Part shown: positions 1 to 13,250 of the stretch, piece by piece
Position numbering within the stretch: the stretch's first letter is position 1
Layout: the number at the start of each line of letters is the position of its first letter
Assembly (NCBI RefSeq): GCF_021917145.1
Contig: NC_061082.1
Span: 17,029,682 to 17,093,681, forward strand
Direction: 5' to 3'
DNA: 64,000 nucleotides
Source of the DNA: Hypomesus transpacificus
Taxonomy: Eukaryota; Chordata; Actinopteri; Osmeriformes; Osmeridae
Program-made: the position numbers and the translations under genes
Notes under the pieces: model-generated
What the model was told of the DNA's origin: nothing
What the model saw: only the letters and a program-made list of their open reading frames with translations
Database searches by the model: none

Positions 1-146
1 GGTTGTCAGTTCGATTCCCGGCCGCTGCACATGATGTTGTGTCCTTGGGCAAGGCACTTCACCCTACTTGCCTCGGGGAGAATGTCCCTGTACTTGCTGT
101 AAGACGCTCTTGATAAGAGCATCTGCTAAATGACTAAATGTAAAAA
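1..146 (+). mobile_element. tRNA-derived SINE, 5' end cut by window edge
   Basis: The first bases hold a B-box-like stretch (GTTCGATTCC) followed by the body 'gtccttgggcaaggcac' and the tail 'gctaaatgactaaatgtaaa'. The same body and tail occur in the fuller copy at 13251-13435, so both belong to one family. The A-box half would lie to the left of the window. Tails of this kind are widespread in teleost SINEs. The exact family name cannot be given without a repeat library. Confidence 0.8.
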
Positions 147-964
147 CTATTTTACAAACAGCGAGCGTGTAGTTGCTGTCAAGAAAACCTGCAATAGGCT
201 GAACCCCCATGGGTCATAGCAGGGGTGTGCCTGGGTGGTTTAGACATACCAGGGTGAGTCCTGGTTTAGACAGACCAATAGTCTTGACCAAAGTTAAAGA
301 ACTCCTGGTCTTCCAGATCCCAGGGCCATAAGGAACTTGGATGTGTGCTCTAATTGCTAAGGGCGGCCTCTTCTAACACTTGGTTGTTTTGGGTGAAAAT
401 CAAGTCTCTTAATCGCTGAACTTGTAATGTTACCACCACATGTATTGACACTGTGGTTGTGTCAAGGCCCTGTTTAGGCTGTTAGCAAAGGCTTAGCAAG
501 GTCATCATGGTTACATTTATAGCTTTGTGTTGAGGGTTGTTGTTGTGGAATATCATGGGAAAAGTGTTTCTAAAGCTGTAGGAATGCTTTGTAAACTCTC
601 ATGGAGTATTTCGTCCCAGATAGACCATCATGTACGTCTGTGGCCTGCTTATCACACATGTTGTGTGCACAAACACATTGCTGTCATGGAGTTTTAGGCA
701 GAATGCTGTGATTATACACCAGTAAAGGACTGTTGCTGTGTCACTGTTTCCACATGGGGCTCTGACATATGCTTCTTTCCATTGTGCTTGAATGCAGATA
801 GTGTTCCTCAAGATAAGATTGTTAAAGTGAGATCACACCCTGAGAAGCTAAGTATATGGCTAATCTGATGTGACTGAGTGTCCACTGCCTGACCACTCCT
901 AGACCATAAGCCACCTGACCGCGCCGCGTCCTAACACTTTTTTGGTTTGTGTGTGTCTCCGCAG
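147..964. other. upstream flank or intron of lats2; no gene seen
   Basis: No coding exon or RNA gene is recognisable here. The stretch ends in a good acceptor (pyrimidine and GT-rich run followed by 'tctccgcag' at 956-964). It is therefore best read as lats2 promoter-distal flank or a 5' UTR intron. An upstream non-coding lats2 exon, if present, lies here or outside the window. Confidence 0.5.
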
Positions 965-1445
965 GCGCAGATGTGCATCAGCATGGTTTGGGGCGAGGGC
1001 ACCCTGACGGACCCTCACATGTGTGGTGCTGAGGGGGACCTAGACCCCTAGACGCACAGCATGGGATGCCAGTAGGTTTCTGACCAGGAGACAGAGACCC
1101 AGAAACACACCCCAGCCCAGAGCCCAAGCTCTACAGAAACACACAGCTCTCGGGCCTACCGAAACACACAGCTCTCAGCCCTCCAGAAACACACAGCTCT
1201 CAGCCCTCCAGAAACACACAGCTCTCAGCCCTACCGAAACACACAGCTCTCAGCCCTCCAGAAACACACAGCTCTCAGCCCTACAGGAATCTTTGTCTGT
1301 CCTCTCGCCTGTCCCCACAAGTCAGAATCACCTATCAGATCTGGCTAACTAGAGAGCAGAGGTCAGAGAGCTCAAGAGGGCTCTTTTTCGCGGTGTGTGT
1401 CTGTGAGGGCGCCCCCCACGAAGGAACCCTAACCAGGGGAGTGCC
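965..1445 (+). other. lats2: probable 5' UTR portion of the lats2 first coding exon, with a uORF
   Basis: An acceptor at 961-964 and the ATG at 1446 bound this leader. It contains an upstream ORF of 26 codons (ATG 971, stop 1049-1051) and a 25-bp tandem repeat (1136-1285). No in-frame extension of the LATS2 protein is visible upstream of 1446. The start codon is fixed by the conserved N-terminus MRPKTFPA, which is identical in human LATS2 as I recall it. That the uORF regulates translation is inference. Confidence 0.5.
1136..1285 (+). repeat. 25-bp minisatellite in the lats2 leader
   Basis: Six near-identical copies of a 25-bp unit built around 'gaaacacacagctctcagcc' stand head to tail. The copies differ mainly in the last few bases (ctacc, ctcca, ctaca). 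They lie in the predicted 5' UTR, so copy-number variation could change leader length. Confidence 0.85.
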
Positions 1446-4400
1446 ATGCGGCCCAAGACGTTCCCAGCCAGCCCGTATGTGGGCAACACACGCCAGCGCC
1501 TCCAGGAGATCAAGGAGGGGCTGAAACAGCCGGCCAAGCTGGTGAGCCAGGCGCTGCTGGGGGGCAGTGCCCGCGGCGAAGGTGGGCGAGGGGCCGAGGG
1601 CAAGGGCAAAGACCCCGGCAGCCGCCAGCAGCAGCTCAGACCCCCCCAGAAGTTCAACAACTACCAAAACGCGCTGCGCGAAATCCGCAAGTCCCTCATG
1701 CCCTTCGCCAACGAGTCGGGACCGTCCTCTGGCTCTGCCCACCCAGTCGGCGACGTCAACAGACAGATGCTGCAGGAGCTGGTCAACGCTGGCTGTGACC
1801 AGGTGAGGTTTGGTGTGTGTGTGTGTGTGTTCGCGTGTGTGGGGAGTGTGTTCACTGCCAGGTGATTTTGTGTGTTCTGTGTTCATGCTTGTTTTTCTGC
1901 CAGACTGGTGGTTGGACTGTGTCAACCTCTCAGTGCTGTGTGAACCTCAGTCTTTGTCACTGCTGTGTGTTGCACTCTGGGTTGTTTTGGTCATAGTGTG
2001 TGTGTGCGGTATTTGTGGAGTGAGGAGTGTACTTACAATAATAGTTTGTCCTTGAGCATAACTACAAAGTGCCTAGTATAACCGACTTTTAATAAAAGTA
2101 CAAGGGAGCAGTTCAAAATGTACAATACAATGCATCCTTTCTGTGCCAAGGGTACATTGTAATAGTGAGTTACACAATGCCAAGTGCATGAGATGTTGAA
2201 ATATCAGTTTTACGTTTTTTTTCTCTCTCTGGGAGTGAGAACTCTGTGGAACATCAACGCGCAGAGGGACGAGGAGAAGCGGGAACGTTTCCGCAGGAAG
2301 CCAAAGGGTCTCGAACCTTTGGCCCAGAGAACACACGAGTGACAATGCTATGTAAGACTGGAAAATCGTAGTAAAAACCAGACTGGCTAGTCAAATCTGT
2401 GAGGGTCTAGCAAACACGAAACCGAAACACACAAACTGGTGGCCACAGAGCTGCCTGCGAGGATCTCGACAGATGTGAGGGCTAACTGAGAAGCTGATCT
2501 GAAAACAGGCCGTGTGAAGGTGCCCGGGATGTGGAGAATGCTTTTCTCAAGCCCATGCACAACACTATAGAGAAATCCACACTACAGAGGAATGAAGAGC
2601 GCTGGCGAGATGGAGAGATTTGAGGCGAGCCAAATAGATTTAGGCCATCAGAAGGCTGCTGTGTGCCTGCTGTGGAGGCCTATGGTCTTCTTCTGGTCTT
2701 TGTAACAGATCCGTCTGTTCTGCTTCTTCTCCAGTATGGATTGTAGAACTTCTAGTGGGATGTAGCTGTCCTGGTTTATTTTGGAGTAAGGTTGTATCAG
2801 ATTTAGACTTACGGATTCTATCGTGTGGTTCAGAGCAATGAGCAAACAGCCTCAAGAAAATAATTTACAAAACACTCTTACCTCTACAGGGGATCACTAA
2901 AACACCCAAACAAAATATCCAGAATTATTACAGTTACTATTATCGTGGATGTGCTCTAATTTGACAAGTTTAGCCCCATGTAGCCACAAACCAAGTTACA
3001 TAGTACATGGGTGTATTTTTATTGAAATGATATAATGCTGTTGGACCGGGAGTGCGGTTTTGGCCTCCAGTCTGTCTGAGTGGGCCAGATGAGGGAGGGG
3101 CCTGTCAATACAAACAGGAAGTGGCCATTCAATGGCAGCTGGGTGGAACAGTTCCTTCAGCTACCATCGTGTCGCCACCCAGAATGTGGCCCTGCGTCTG
3201 CTGGCCTCCCTGCCTCTCTTTCCTTCCCCAAGCTCTCTCAGCAGCATATAGACTACACAACTTTGATCAAGCTCTTAGAAGTGCATTGAACCTTACCAAA
3301 GGCTGTATATAATTATTCTCAAAACAATACATGTTAGAACTGCTTTGCTGTGGATACAAGTGCCTGAGAATTGACAGTAATCCTCATTGATATTCATTCT
3401 TTACTACTCAACCAATACCAGAAACCTCCTAGTCATTTCTGCCTGGCCGTCTCCCTTAAAAGTGATGAATTAGGGTACATCTGTAAAGTAGTGGACCTGT
3501 GTGTGTGTAATGGAAATGTTGTGTGTGTGCACTCACGTTTACAAGGCCAGCTTCCTCTCTGTGACCCTGTAACTTTCCCAGACCAGTGTATGTGACTGTT
3601 CCCACAGTAAAAGACAACCTATCACAGCAGTTCAGCATGTCACTCTGCCCTCCCGATTCAAGCACTTGTAGCTCCCCTTCTAAACCTTTTATGCACGTTG
3701 TGTGATGGGACAGGGTCGGTATTTTTAGTCTTCTTGTGACTGGGCGAGGATGAAGGGGGGCACTGGACAGACCATGACTGTGGGGCCTACCCCCCTCCCA
3801 CCACATTACATTCCAGAGAATACTGGCTGCCGTGTAATTCCGCCCCCCTGCCCCTTTGGCTTGACTCTTATCTACCTCCTCCCCTGGCCGCAAATTACAG
3901 AGCAATGTGAGCGTTACATAATCTTAGAGGAGGATATGTTTTTCTTTGGGGGGGGGGGGGGGGGGGGGCTTTGAGGATGCGGAGGTGGAGGAGGGGGAAA
4001 GGCGAAAGGGGAGGAGGAAGGAGTCTCCGCCCCCTGCATCAGGACAGGCGCTGCAGTGTACGGCGTGGGCAGCAGGAGACGGAAGGCCTTCCTGAGCTCA
4101 CTAGGCGTATTTACGCTCTGATCTAGGAAATAACAAACATTGCCATTTATGTAACTGTAAGGTTGATAGAACATGTCTGTGTGTGTGTGGGGGGGGGGGG
4201 GCGGGGGGGGACGTACGTAGTCACGTATACATATGACTGTGTGTGTTTGCGTTAGTGCTTTCTCAGGGTAGAGCATGCATGTTCATCATCTGGAGTTGAA
4301 GATGATAAGATAAAGGCTGACACTGAACAGCCCTGTTGGTGTCCCACTTGAGTCTATCTAAACTGTCTCTCTCCAGGTTTTCCATATGGCTTTCATTTGC

Positions 4401-7400
4401 AGGGTCCCGTGGCGGAATGCGGTAGGGAATTGGGTCAAAGTGAAAAGTAATATAAAAAAAAAACGCTTTTGTTCATCTCTCTGTAACAACGATGGCTCTG
4501 TGCTGTCACTACGCCCTGGGAATGTGTTTTGTACATGTTTCCCTTCAGTGTGGGGTACGTGTGAGACACTTTCTGCCACAATGTGTTTTGTGCCTGTGTG
4601 CACTGTCATTAGTCGGTGAAGTGTGTGTGGTGTTTGGGACAAACAGACTTGGAGATTTAACCATCACAACAAGGTTGAAAATGCGGTCGATATTTTGGGC
4701 TGAAAGCCATTGTAAACACACTGCAGACGGTGTGTGAGAAAGAGATCGAGTCTGAGAACTCGATTGACAGCTAAAGGAAAAGACGGACACAAAAGGACAG
4801 ATTTCAAAATGGCTTGAATTCCTGCTTCCTGGCCTGTGGAATGTTGGGAACATCTGTCGCCGTGACAGCCGGGGTCAAGGTTGGAAGGCACCAACCGGCC
4901 CATCCACAGCCTCGTCCACCCAGCCTCTCAGAGGAGGGAGGCTGACGCTCACACAGTGAATGAGAAGAAGGGGAATGGTAGTCGAGAGGAAGGGAGGCTC
5001 GACGACGTGAAGGTGATTCAGGAACATGGCTAGGAGGAGGAGGCAGCCAGGCAGCGTCCTCCCTAGTTAAGACGGGCCCCTCACTGAGAGTGACCATAAA
5101 CACACACTGATGTTTATACTCCGTTTCCTGTGTGTGCGCACGTGTGTGTGTGTGTGGCAAAGTGTGTCTTTGTGCCTGCGTGTTATTGATGGGTGTGTGT
5201 ATAATGAGTGGGCGAGTGAGAGGGAACAGGACAATGCATGTGTGTACTCCAAAAGTATATTCGAGTCTGGTTGTACGAACACACACACACAGAATGTGTA
5301 GAATGTCTGTGGCTGTGGTGTTTCCTGGCTTAGAGCTGAATATGCCCACGGTTGCTATGCAGCGCTGTTCTTTAACCCTCTGGTGTCCAACTGGGATTCT
5401 TCCCCAGAAATAGTCTGGCAGGCAGAATAGGAGACGTAGCCGTCCCACTGCACACGAGCATGTTAGTGAACTGCTCATAGTAAGTAAGCACGTGTATATA
5501 TTACATTTTTACGTAAATAAATCAATTTGTTGTCCATGACAGGGGATGTTTGTTGAAGTTGTCAAAATGTGGTTGCTGTTCCACTTATGACCAGAGGTGG
5601 CAGCGCGAGCAGGAATGCCTGTCTGCGTGGCTGAGGTTTGGCTTCCATGACTTTAGGGTGAGGTCATCTGCCATTCAGGGGGATTTCCTCATGTAGGTGT
5701 GGGTCCTGGTAGGACTGGACTTATAATACTGTTATTTACAGTGGAGTATGTCTGGAGTTGGGACCAGCTTACTGGTTAAATACAGGAGGACTCATGCCAG
5801 GTCATATTGGTACTGGGAATGTAAGTGAAACTAGGCCTCTGACTGTAACAGTGACTAGAACAGTTACTATTTGTAGGTCGCTTTGGATAAAATTAATGAC
5901 CGAATGGTCAAATGTAATTGTGTGTTGTTGCCTACAAGACCTTACAAATGTTACCTACATTCATCGTTTGTTTTAGAGCGAAACGACAGGAAACGGACGA
6001 AGGCTAACATCCGTGTTCGTAGCAGACAGAGAGGGGAGACCCTGGATATGAGACCAGGGTCAGCGCAGAAGTCTGTTACCAAAATCCCCTCTGTGCTCCG
6101 TGTTGTTGTGTCCAGCACAGGAAGTGCCTGGTACATGACCCCGAGACGGAGAGGATGCAGGTGCACAAGCGCCTTGCGGGGCAGTGTTTTAACCGTCACC
6201 TGACTGGTGTGTGTGTGTTTCAGGAGATGGCGGTGCGAGCCCTGAAGCAGACAGGAAGTAGAAACATTGAGGCAGCGCTGGAGTACATTAGCAAGATGGG
6301 CTACCTGGACCCCCGCAACGAGCTCATCGTCCGCATAATCAAACAGACCTCGCCAGGTAACTATACCATGCAGAATGCCATTACACAAGTGCTCATAATG
6401 ATATGGAATAATCATAATGATATGGAATTTATTCATAGAAGTTCAATAGTAATTCAGTTCATTTGTTCACAGGAAAAGGGGGAATGCCAAACTCAATGGA
6501 CCACCGGCCTTCGTTGGAGGGGACAAGTGAGGGTGCCATGCCTGCATACCATCAGATGGGGGCACCAATGTACGAAGGTTCCCAGTACGGACCTGAGGGG
6601 GAGATGCCTCGACCATACATGGGCGCTCCCCCTGTCATGAACTACATGATGCCCCCCACAGGGGCAGCGCAGGGTGCTGCCATGGGCAACCCTCTGGGCC
6701 GGCCCCCCAGCATGGGGCCCTACCCCCCTGCAATGTCGACCCAGAACAACCCCGGCAACCCCATGTACACCCCAGGGCCGCAGCAGAAGGCCTACCCTGG
6801 CAGCATGGAGCAGCATGGGCCCATGCTGAGCTACAGCGTCCCTGGACAGCCCCTGCAGCTCCAGCCCCAGCCACCAGGGGGCCCCGGCCCTCACTACGAC
6901 TACAGTCATGCCCGGCCGCACATGATGGAGCCTTCAGGGTACGGGGTCCAGAGGAGTGCCTCCTTTCAGAACAAGATGGCCCCCATGGCGCCGGACAACT
7001 ACATCAGCATGCAAGGCAAAGGGGGGCTGGGGCAGAACGGGGGGGTTTACCCTCCTAATCTGTACCTCCCGCCCCACTCTCACCCCCGCCAGTCCAGCCC
7101 CACCTCCCACCAGGTCCACATGATGTCTCGCTCCCCCGGGGGGGCCACTGCCATGGGCCCTGACTTCTCCGACATCCCCCAGGGCCTGTTGACGCCCTCC
7201 AGGGCCAGCCTCAACCTGGACCTGTACGAGCACCACTGGGTCGGGCCCCAGGGTCCAGACGGGGCCCCTCCATCCAGGCAGCCCCAGCCTCAGGGGCCCT
7301 TCCGGGGGGAGGTGCGTGTGCCCAGCAGGACCAACTCATTCAACAACCGCTCCACCCCCAACAACGTCCGGCCCACCATGGCCACACCTGCAACCAACAA

Positions 7401-8939
7401 GCAAGAGTCCACCCTTGGCCCTCCCAACACCATCACTGCTGTGACGTCACCCCCTATCCAGCAGCCGGTGAAGAGCATCCGGGTAATGAGGCCTGAGCCC
7501 AAGACAGCAGTAGGGCCATGTCACCCTGGCTGGCTGGCTGCCCAGGAAGCAGCCGATCCCCACTCCTACATACCCGAGGAGACCTACACCTTGGAGCCAG
7601 CCCAGGAGCCCCGCTGCCCGCCGCCACCCTATCCCAAAACCCTGCTGCTGCCTGGGGCTGCTGGTGAGTCTGGGGCGCTGGAGGGGGCTGGAGCCATGGG
7701 CGGGGTGCCTGACCTCAGCGGCCCCACCCGGTCTGCGCACGGCAGCGGAGGAAGCGGAAAGGGAGAGGAGGGCAACGTGAAGGAGAAGACCAAGAAAGGA
7801 GAGAAGGCAGTGAAGGACAAGAAGCAGATCCAGACATCGCCGGTGCCGGTGAGGAAGAACGGCCGTGACGAGGAGAAGAGGGAGTCGCGCATCAAGAGCT
7901 ACTCGCCCTTTGCCTTCAAGTTCTACATGGAGCAGCACGTTGAGAACGTGATGAAGACCTACCAGCAGAAACTGAACCGCAGGCTCCAGCTGGAGCAGGA
8001 GATGTCCAAGGTGAGTTTAGAAACCAAACTTGTCCTATTCCCTCATGGAGTTGGTAAGTTGATTGGACTGGTTGTATTTAAACTGAGCTTGTGGTGTTTG
8101 TTGTAAGTGTGATTGAATGTCACCTGGTGGTTTAGACCTGAGCCATAGATGTTGACAACAGTATAGGACACAGGGCTCTGCTCATATCTTAGCCTGAGGT
8201 CCTGGAGGTCAAATGTCAGGAATTCACCCAGGGGCTAAATCTCTCAGACGATACCCAAAGCCACAGAGTTCATGGTTGTTTTTGCTTGGGCATGTCCAAA
8301 ATCATTGCTTAAGCTTCTGACCTTGGAACACCTTGTTTGACAAACAAGAAAGTCAACAAAAACCAGCTGCGTCCAGTTTTTTTTTTGTCTGTTCTTGAGT
8401 CATGCATCTATTTTGGTATTCATCCCTTTGCTCCGTCTTCCCCTCCCTGTATACCCCCCCCCCCCTCCCTCCTCAGGCTGGCCTATCAGAAGCGGAGCAG
8501 AAGCAGATGAGGAAAATGCTCAACCAGAAGGAGTCAAACTACAACCGCCTGCGGCGTGCCAAGATGGACAAGTCCATGTTCGTCAAGATCAAGACGCTGG
8601 GCATCGGCGCCTTTGGCGAGGTGTGCCTGACGCGCAAGGTGGACACGGGCGCCCTGTACGCCATGAAAACGCTCCGCAAGAAGGACGTGCTCAACCGCAA
8701 CCAGGTGGCCCACGTCAAGGCTGAGCGCGACATCCTGGCTGAGGCCGATAACGAGTGGGTGGTGCGTCTCTACTACTCCTTCCAGGACAGGGACAGTCTG
8801 TACTTTGTCATGGACTACATCCCCGGAGGTGACATGATGAGCCTGCTCATCCGCATGGGGGTGTTCCCCGAGCCGCTGGCACGCTTCTATGTGGCGGAGC
8901 TGACGCTGGCCATCGAAAGTGTTCACAAGATGGGCTTCA

Positions 8940-8970
<31 letters not shown>

Positions 8971-10267
8971 CATCGACCTGGACGGACACATCAAGCTGAC
9001 GGACTTCGGCCTCTGCACGGGCTTCCGCTGGACACACAACTCCAAGTACTACCAGAAAGGTGAGTGACTTGAGTCCCTTTTTAAGTGAGTCACGTGACCC
9101 GTGGGCCGCAGTATTTCATGGCCTGTGTGTGTGGTCTCCAGGGAGCCACGTCAGGCAGGACAGCATGGAGCCCAGTGACTTCTGGGACGATGTGTCCAAC
9201 TGTCGCTGTGGCGACCGCCTGATGACCCTGGAGCAGCGCGCCAGCCGCCAGCACCAGCGCTGCCTGGCCCACTCCCTGGTGGGAACGCCCAACTACATCG
9301 CCCCAGAGGTGCTGCTACGCAAAGGTGAGTCAGAGAGAGCCAGGCTGGGGGATCGCAGAGAGAGACGGTGGTATTCAGGCTGGGTTTGATGGAAAACATC
9401 CCCAGGGAACTCCAGGGGCACCAATAGGCAGCCTTGATGCACACCATTTAGGTGTCTCATAGCGAGGAACACGCTAGTGACGCTAGCTGTGCGTGAAGTT
9501 GTCTACCGTTGTGGTCTCTGCAGGCTACACCCAGCTGTGTGACTGGTGGAGTGTGGGAGTGATCCTGTTTGAGATGCTTGTGGGACAGCCGCCCTTCCTG
9601 GCCCCCACCCCCACTGAGACGCAGATCAAGGTTGGTCGAACTTCTCTCCCTGCCTGCCTTCTGATCATTCACAATGTGAAGTTGGGAAGGCTACAATATC
9701 CTTACCTCCCTCTCCCCTCTCCAGGTGATCAACTGGGAGAGCACGCTGCAGGTGCCCCCCCAGGTGAAGCTCAGCCCGGAGGCCGTGGACATCATCGGCC
9801 GTCTCTGCTGCTCTGCCGAGGAGCGTCTTGGCAGGAACGGCGCTGGAGAAATCAAGGCCCACTCATTCTTCCACCAGATGGACTTCTCCAGCAACCCGCG
9901 CACCCAGCCAGCCCCTTACCGACCCAAGATTGCCCACCCCATGGACACGTCAAACTTCGACCCTGTGGAGGAGGAGGGGGGACCCGGGGCGTGGAGTGAC
10001 AGCGGGGACAGCGCTCGTGCCTGGGAGACGTTGTGCTCCCCTCACGGGAAACACCCGGAACACGCCTTCTACGAGTTCACCTTCCGTAGGTTTTTTGACG
10101 ACAATGGTTGCCCCTTCCGCTACCCTAAGCCCCCCGAGAACACCCACGACCCGTCCAGCAGCAGGGCCGGCAGCCTGGGCCCTGAGGAAGAAGATGAGGA
10201 GGATGAGGAGGAGGAGGATGAGGAGGAGGAAGAACAGGCAGAGGGCTGTGAGCCTGTGTATGTGTAG
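1446..10267 (+). CDS. lats2: LATS2, large tumour suppressor kinase 2 (Hippo pathway)
   Basis: Seven coding exons: 1446-1802, 6224-6356, 6473-8010, 8477-9059, 9142-9324, 9524-9630, 9725-10267. All join in frame with GT-AG sites and give 1147 aa (human LATS2 is 1088). LATS2 is an NDR-family AGC Ser/Thr kinase; activated by MST and MOB1, it phosphorylates YAP and TAZ so that they stay in the cytoplasm. Seen in the protein: the N-terminal LATS-conserved block with an Aurora-site-like 'LREIRKSLMPF'; a UBA domain (about 103-147); 'VPSRTNSFNN', the Chk1/14-3-3-type site; a PPPPY WW-binding motif at 546-550; and a MOB-binding basic helix before the kinase. In the kinase: GIGAFGEV loop (718-725), catalytic K740, HRD at 832-834, DFG at 852-854, a long NDR-type insert, activation-loop S915 in 'AHSLVGTPNYIAPE', and hydrophobic-motif T1086 in 'FYEFTFRRFF'. 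The C-terminus is EPVYV, as in vertebrate LATS2. An acidic run (1121-1137) precedes it and is not in human. LATS1 is excluded by the start MRPKTFPA and the C-terminus. Confidence 0.97.
3949..3968 (+). repeat. poly-G run in lats2 intron 1
   Basis: About 20 consecutive G bases lie in the first coding intron, next to a GGA-rich stretch. A second G-rich run (4190-4210) lies nearby. Homopolymers of this length are prone to sequencing and assembly length error. Confidence 0.8.
5868..5925 (+). mobile_element. degraded SINE tail in lats2 intron 1
   Basis: The stretch 'taggtcgctttggataaaat' followed by 'aatggtcaaatgtaat' resembles a decayed copy of the family tail 'gtcgctctggataagagc...gactaaatgtaa'. 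No body or A/B boxes are recognisable. It is probably an old fragment of the same SINE or of a LINE sharing that tail. Confidence 0.45.
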
Positions 10268-13250
10268 GACATACTGGTTGGCCTCTCCTCCAATCAACAA
10301 CCCACAACTGGCCGTTTGTCAATGCTCTACTCAGAAGCGTGCGTGTGTGTGTGTGTTTTTGTGAGATTGAGAGTGAAATTGAGAACAGGATGACCTGACA
10401 ACTGTTTAACAACTCAGCCACTACTGTGTGGAATCTCCAGCGTTAGGAGACAGAGCGAAGCAGGACTCCCCCTGACCAGGACCAAGAACCTCCATACTGT
10501 GTATGACTGAGCAAGGTGTGGGACATACTACCTTGACCAGAGAACAGATACCTGAACAGAAGGTCAAAGGTGTTCCGCGGTCAGAACATCAAGATTAAGA
10601 GTTTGAACCTGGGACCATGACTCATTGTAGTCTTCATGGTCCTAGTGCTCTGTGATTCCCATTCCTTTCACTGCGGGTCTTATCGAGATCCCTGGAACTC
10701 CAGACTGGCCTGTGGGTAGGAAGCTTACGCAAACACTTCCTACTTCCTGTTTCAACACTCCCTCCTCTATTGGTGACTGGTGATCCGGAACCAGTATCTT
10801 TCCTTTGAGGTTAGAGATGGACTGAACTGACTGGTAGTACAGCAAACTGGGGAACTATTCAAATATTACAAATGTCTCACAGTAGAGCCAAAATAATCTA
10901 CCAAACATTCTCACGCACACACATAAAAACAATCTATACAGGACTCTCTGTGAATGTTGCATTAGGTGTTTGAAATAATGCTCCAGTGTTTCCAAAGATT
11001 GTTGTTGTCAAATCAGACAATCTCAGCATAGTCATATGTTGTTTTGACCCTGCAGCCCCACAGTCAACCGGAGTCCCTCTAGTGGTAACGCAAGCACTGT
11101 GACCTCTTGTGCTGTAAACTACCAATGAAAATTGAGATTCAGAATGAGTGTTAATATTTAGCTGAAGACACAATCTCTATATGTAAAGTATGGAGTTTTG
11201 ATCAGTCTGACTGTTTGGGTTGATGAGTCAATCAATGCAAATTATTCTCCAGCTGATTGTGTTCAGTTCCAAGGATATGTGGGACTGAAAGTGTGGGCCG
11301 TGTTTTTTTCTGTGGGCAGGAGCCATTCTTCCCCTCGGTTGTTGACTGTCCTTCTTCATACTTACACTAATCACATTTTATCCACCTTAACATTTCAAAG
11401 CTCCACCCACACACGCGCGCGCACGCACAAACACATGCGTGCAGACACACACAGGCACACACTCTTTCAGTATTACAGACGTGCAAGTGGCACTGCTGTC
11501 CCGCCCATGGTGATCTGAGCGCTGAGTTTTCTAGTTTGGAGACAGATGCCTGAATAATGAATAACTGAATTAAAAGTTAAAAACATGTGATAGCGTTACC
11601 ATGTGCAATACAGAAAACACAATATAGTTTTCTAAACACTTAATATCCTTTTGAACTTTTAATACTGAAATACGCTATGTACAAATATATTGGTTTATAT
11701 TATATCTGTGTAGTTACATGACCCCCCATGCTGCTTATTTTTGTGATTAATATTATTTACATTATTATCATTTCAGTTATACAAGTGTTTTTGGTGTGTG
11801 CAGAACAAGTGTGGGTTTGACTGTGTGTGTGGTTTGGAAAGTGAGGAACTATGTGCCTTCTAGTAGAATGTTGGTGCGTGTTCACCTCATGGCACTCAGT
11901 GTTGAGGCTGAGTACCGACAGTAGTGATGGCTACCCCCCCCTCTCTTTCTCTCTCTCTTTCTCTGCATCCAGGCTGGCCCTGTATGTAAGAAGGGGGGGT
12001 GGGAGGTGGGGGGGTCACAGGTAGGGGTGAGGTGGGAGGATTACAGGTAGAGGTGGGGGGGTCACAGGTAGAGGTGAGGGGGAGGTGGGGGATCACAGGT
12101 AAGGGTGGGGATCACAGGTAGGGGTGAGGGGGAGGTGGGAGGTCACAGGTAGGGGTGAGGGGGAAGGGGGCGGTGAACAAGGAAACCAAGAAGGGACACA
12201 AGTTAGAGAGGCAGCAAGAACGAAGAATAGAAGCAGGGTTGAAATGTGAGAAGATCGATTATTATCTCAGTATTTCTAGACCATGTGACAAAGAGTTTGG
12301 TACATTTTAATTTATCCACAAGTTTATTAGGCTATTGTGTTGCAAAACTATGTTTGTTCCGGCCTCAGAGCAGGAAATTGTTTTCTCCAATATCTCTGTG
12401 CTCATTGACAATCAATAATGTTGTTCTTTATATCACATTGAACATCATTTTTCGCTTTTTATATCAAACTTCAACACCATTCTGTTTTTTGATGTTCCAT
12501 GTCAGTTTGCCAGCACCTTATCCGAAAGGTGAAAGTAATATTTGAAGCAATTACAAATGTGTTATTCAGACATGCTATTGTTTTAGCTCGCTCCCAGCCT
12601 GAGCTGCAAAGTTACTTATTTGCTTTAAAAAATCATGATTTCCAATAATTTGATCATCCTCAAAGCAGGAAATCACCACACCTGTTCACATTCACATGGG
12701 TGGTCTACTCAGTGAACAATAGCTTTATATTAGAATACTTCTCTCTGGGTCAGGTCTTAGAGTGTGTGAGAGCATGTGTGTGATGTTTGTTCTGGATTAG
12801 GTTGGCTCCCTGTTTGAGTGATGACTGACAATCTTTGACTGCCTTGATATCCTTAGATCTGATTCATGTTGGGACTTTCTTACTTATGAACCTTTTTTGT
12901 AGTTTTACTGTGGGGAGTTTCTCATGGTCTTGGTTCTCCTTAATGTATAATACCATTCTGTTACTTTTGAATATATATTTATACAGATATACATATTTTT
13001 TGTATCTTTATTCTTTTTCATTTCTTTGACCTAATGTTCAAACCTCTGTGTCTACTCAGTATTATAGGCAGCATCATTTGACAACATATATCTCTTTTTT
13101 ACATTTTATGTATGAACTGAGAATTTGTAAAGATTCCTTCACTGTCCTCACATGTAAAATATATGTATAAATTAAATTAAACTTTGACTAGTGTTTTTAT
13201 TTTCATTCTCTACAAACATGTCAGCAGCACATTGTTACATTCTAAACACG
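10268..13250 (+). other. lats2: lats2 3' UTR and downstream flank
   Basis: No further exon is found after the stop codon. An ATTAAA at 11569-11574 is a candidate poly(A) signal, but the true end of the 3' UTR cannot be fixed from sequence. The stretch includes CA-rich tracts around 11405-11460 and a G-rich minisatellite (11990-12170). The rest is AT-rich DNA with no coding signal. Confidence 0.5.
11990..12170 (+). repeat. G-rich minisatellite downstream of lats2
   Basis: Imperfect copies of a unit around 'ggtcacaggtaggggtgagg' repeat about eight times. The plus strand is strongly G-rich, with several runs of three to seven G bases, so G-quadruplex formation is possible. Whether it lies inside the lats2 3' UTR is unknown. 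Confidence 0.7.

Noticed and set aside
1335-1925. 196-aa ORF on the minus strand
   Set aside because: It is antisense to lats2 exon 1 and includes the CA repeat; a shadow of the real coding exon.
10125-10421. minus-strand ORFs over the lats2 last exon
   Set aside because: They read the reverse of the acidic GAG/GAT repeat, giving Leu-rich low complexity; no independent support.
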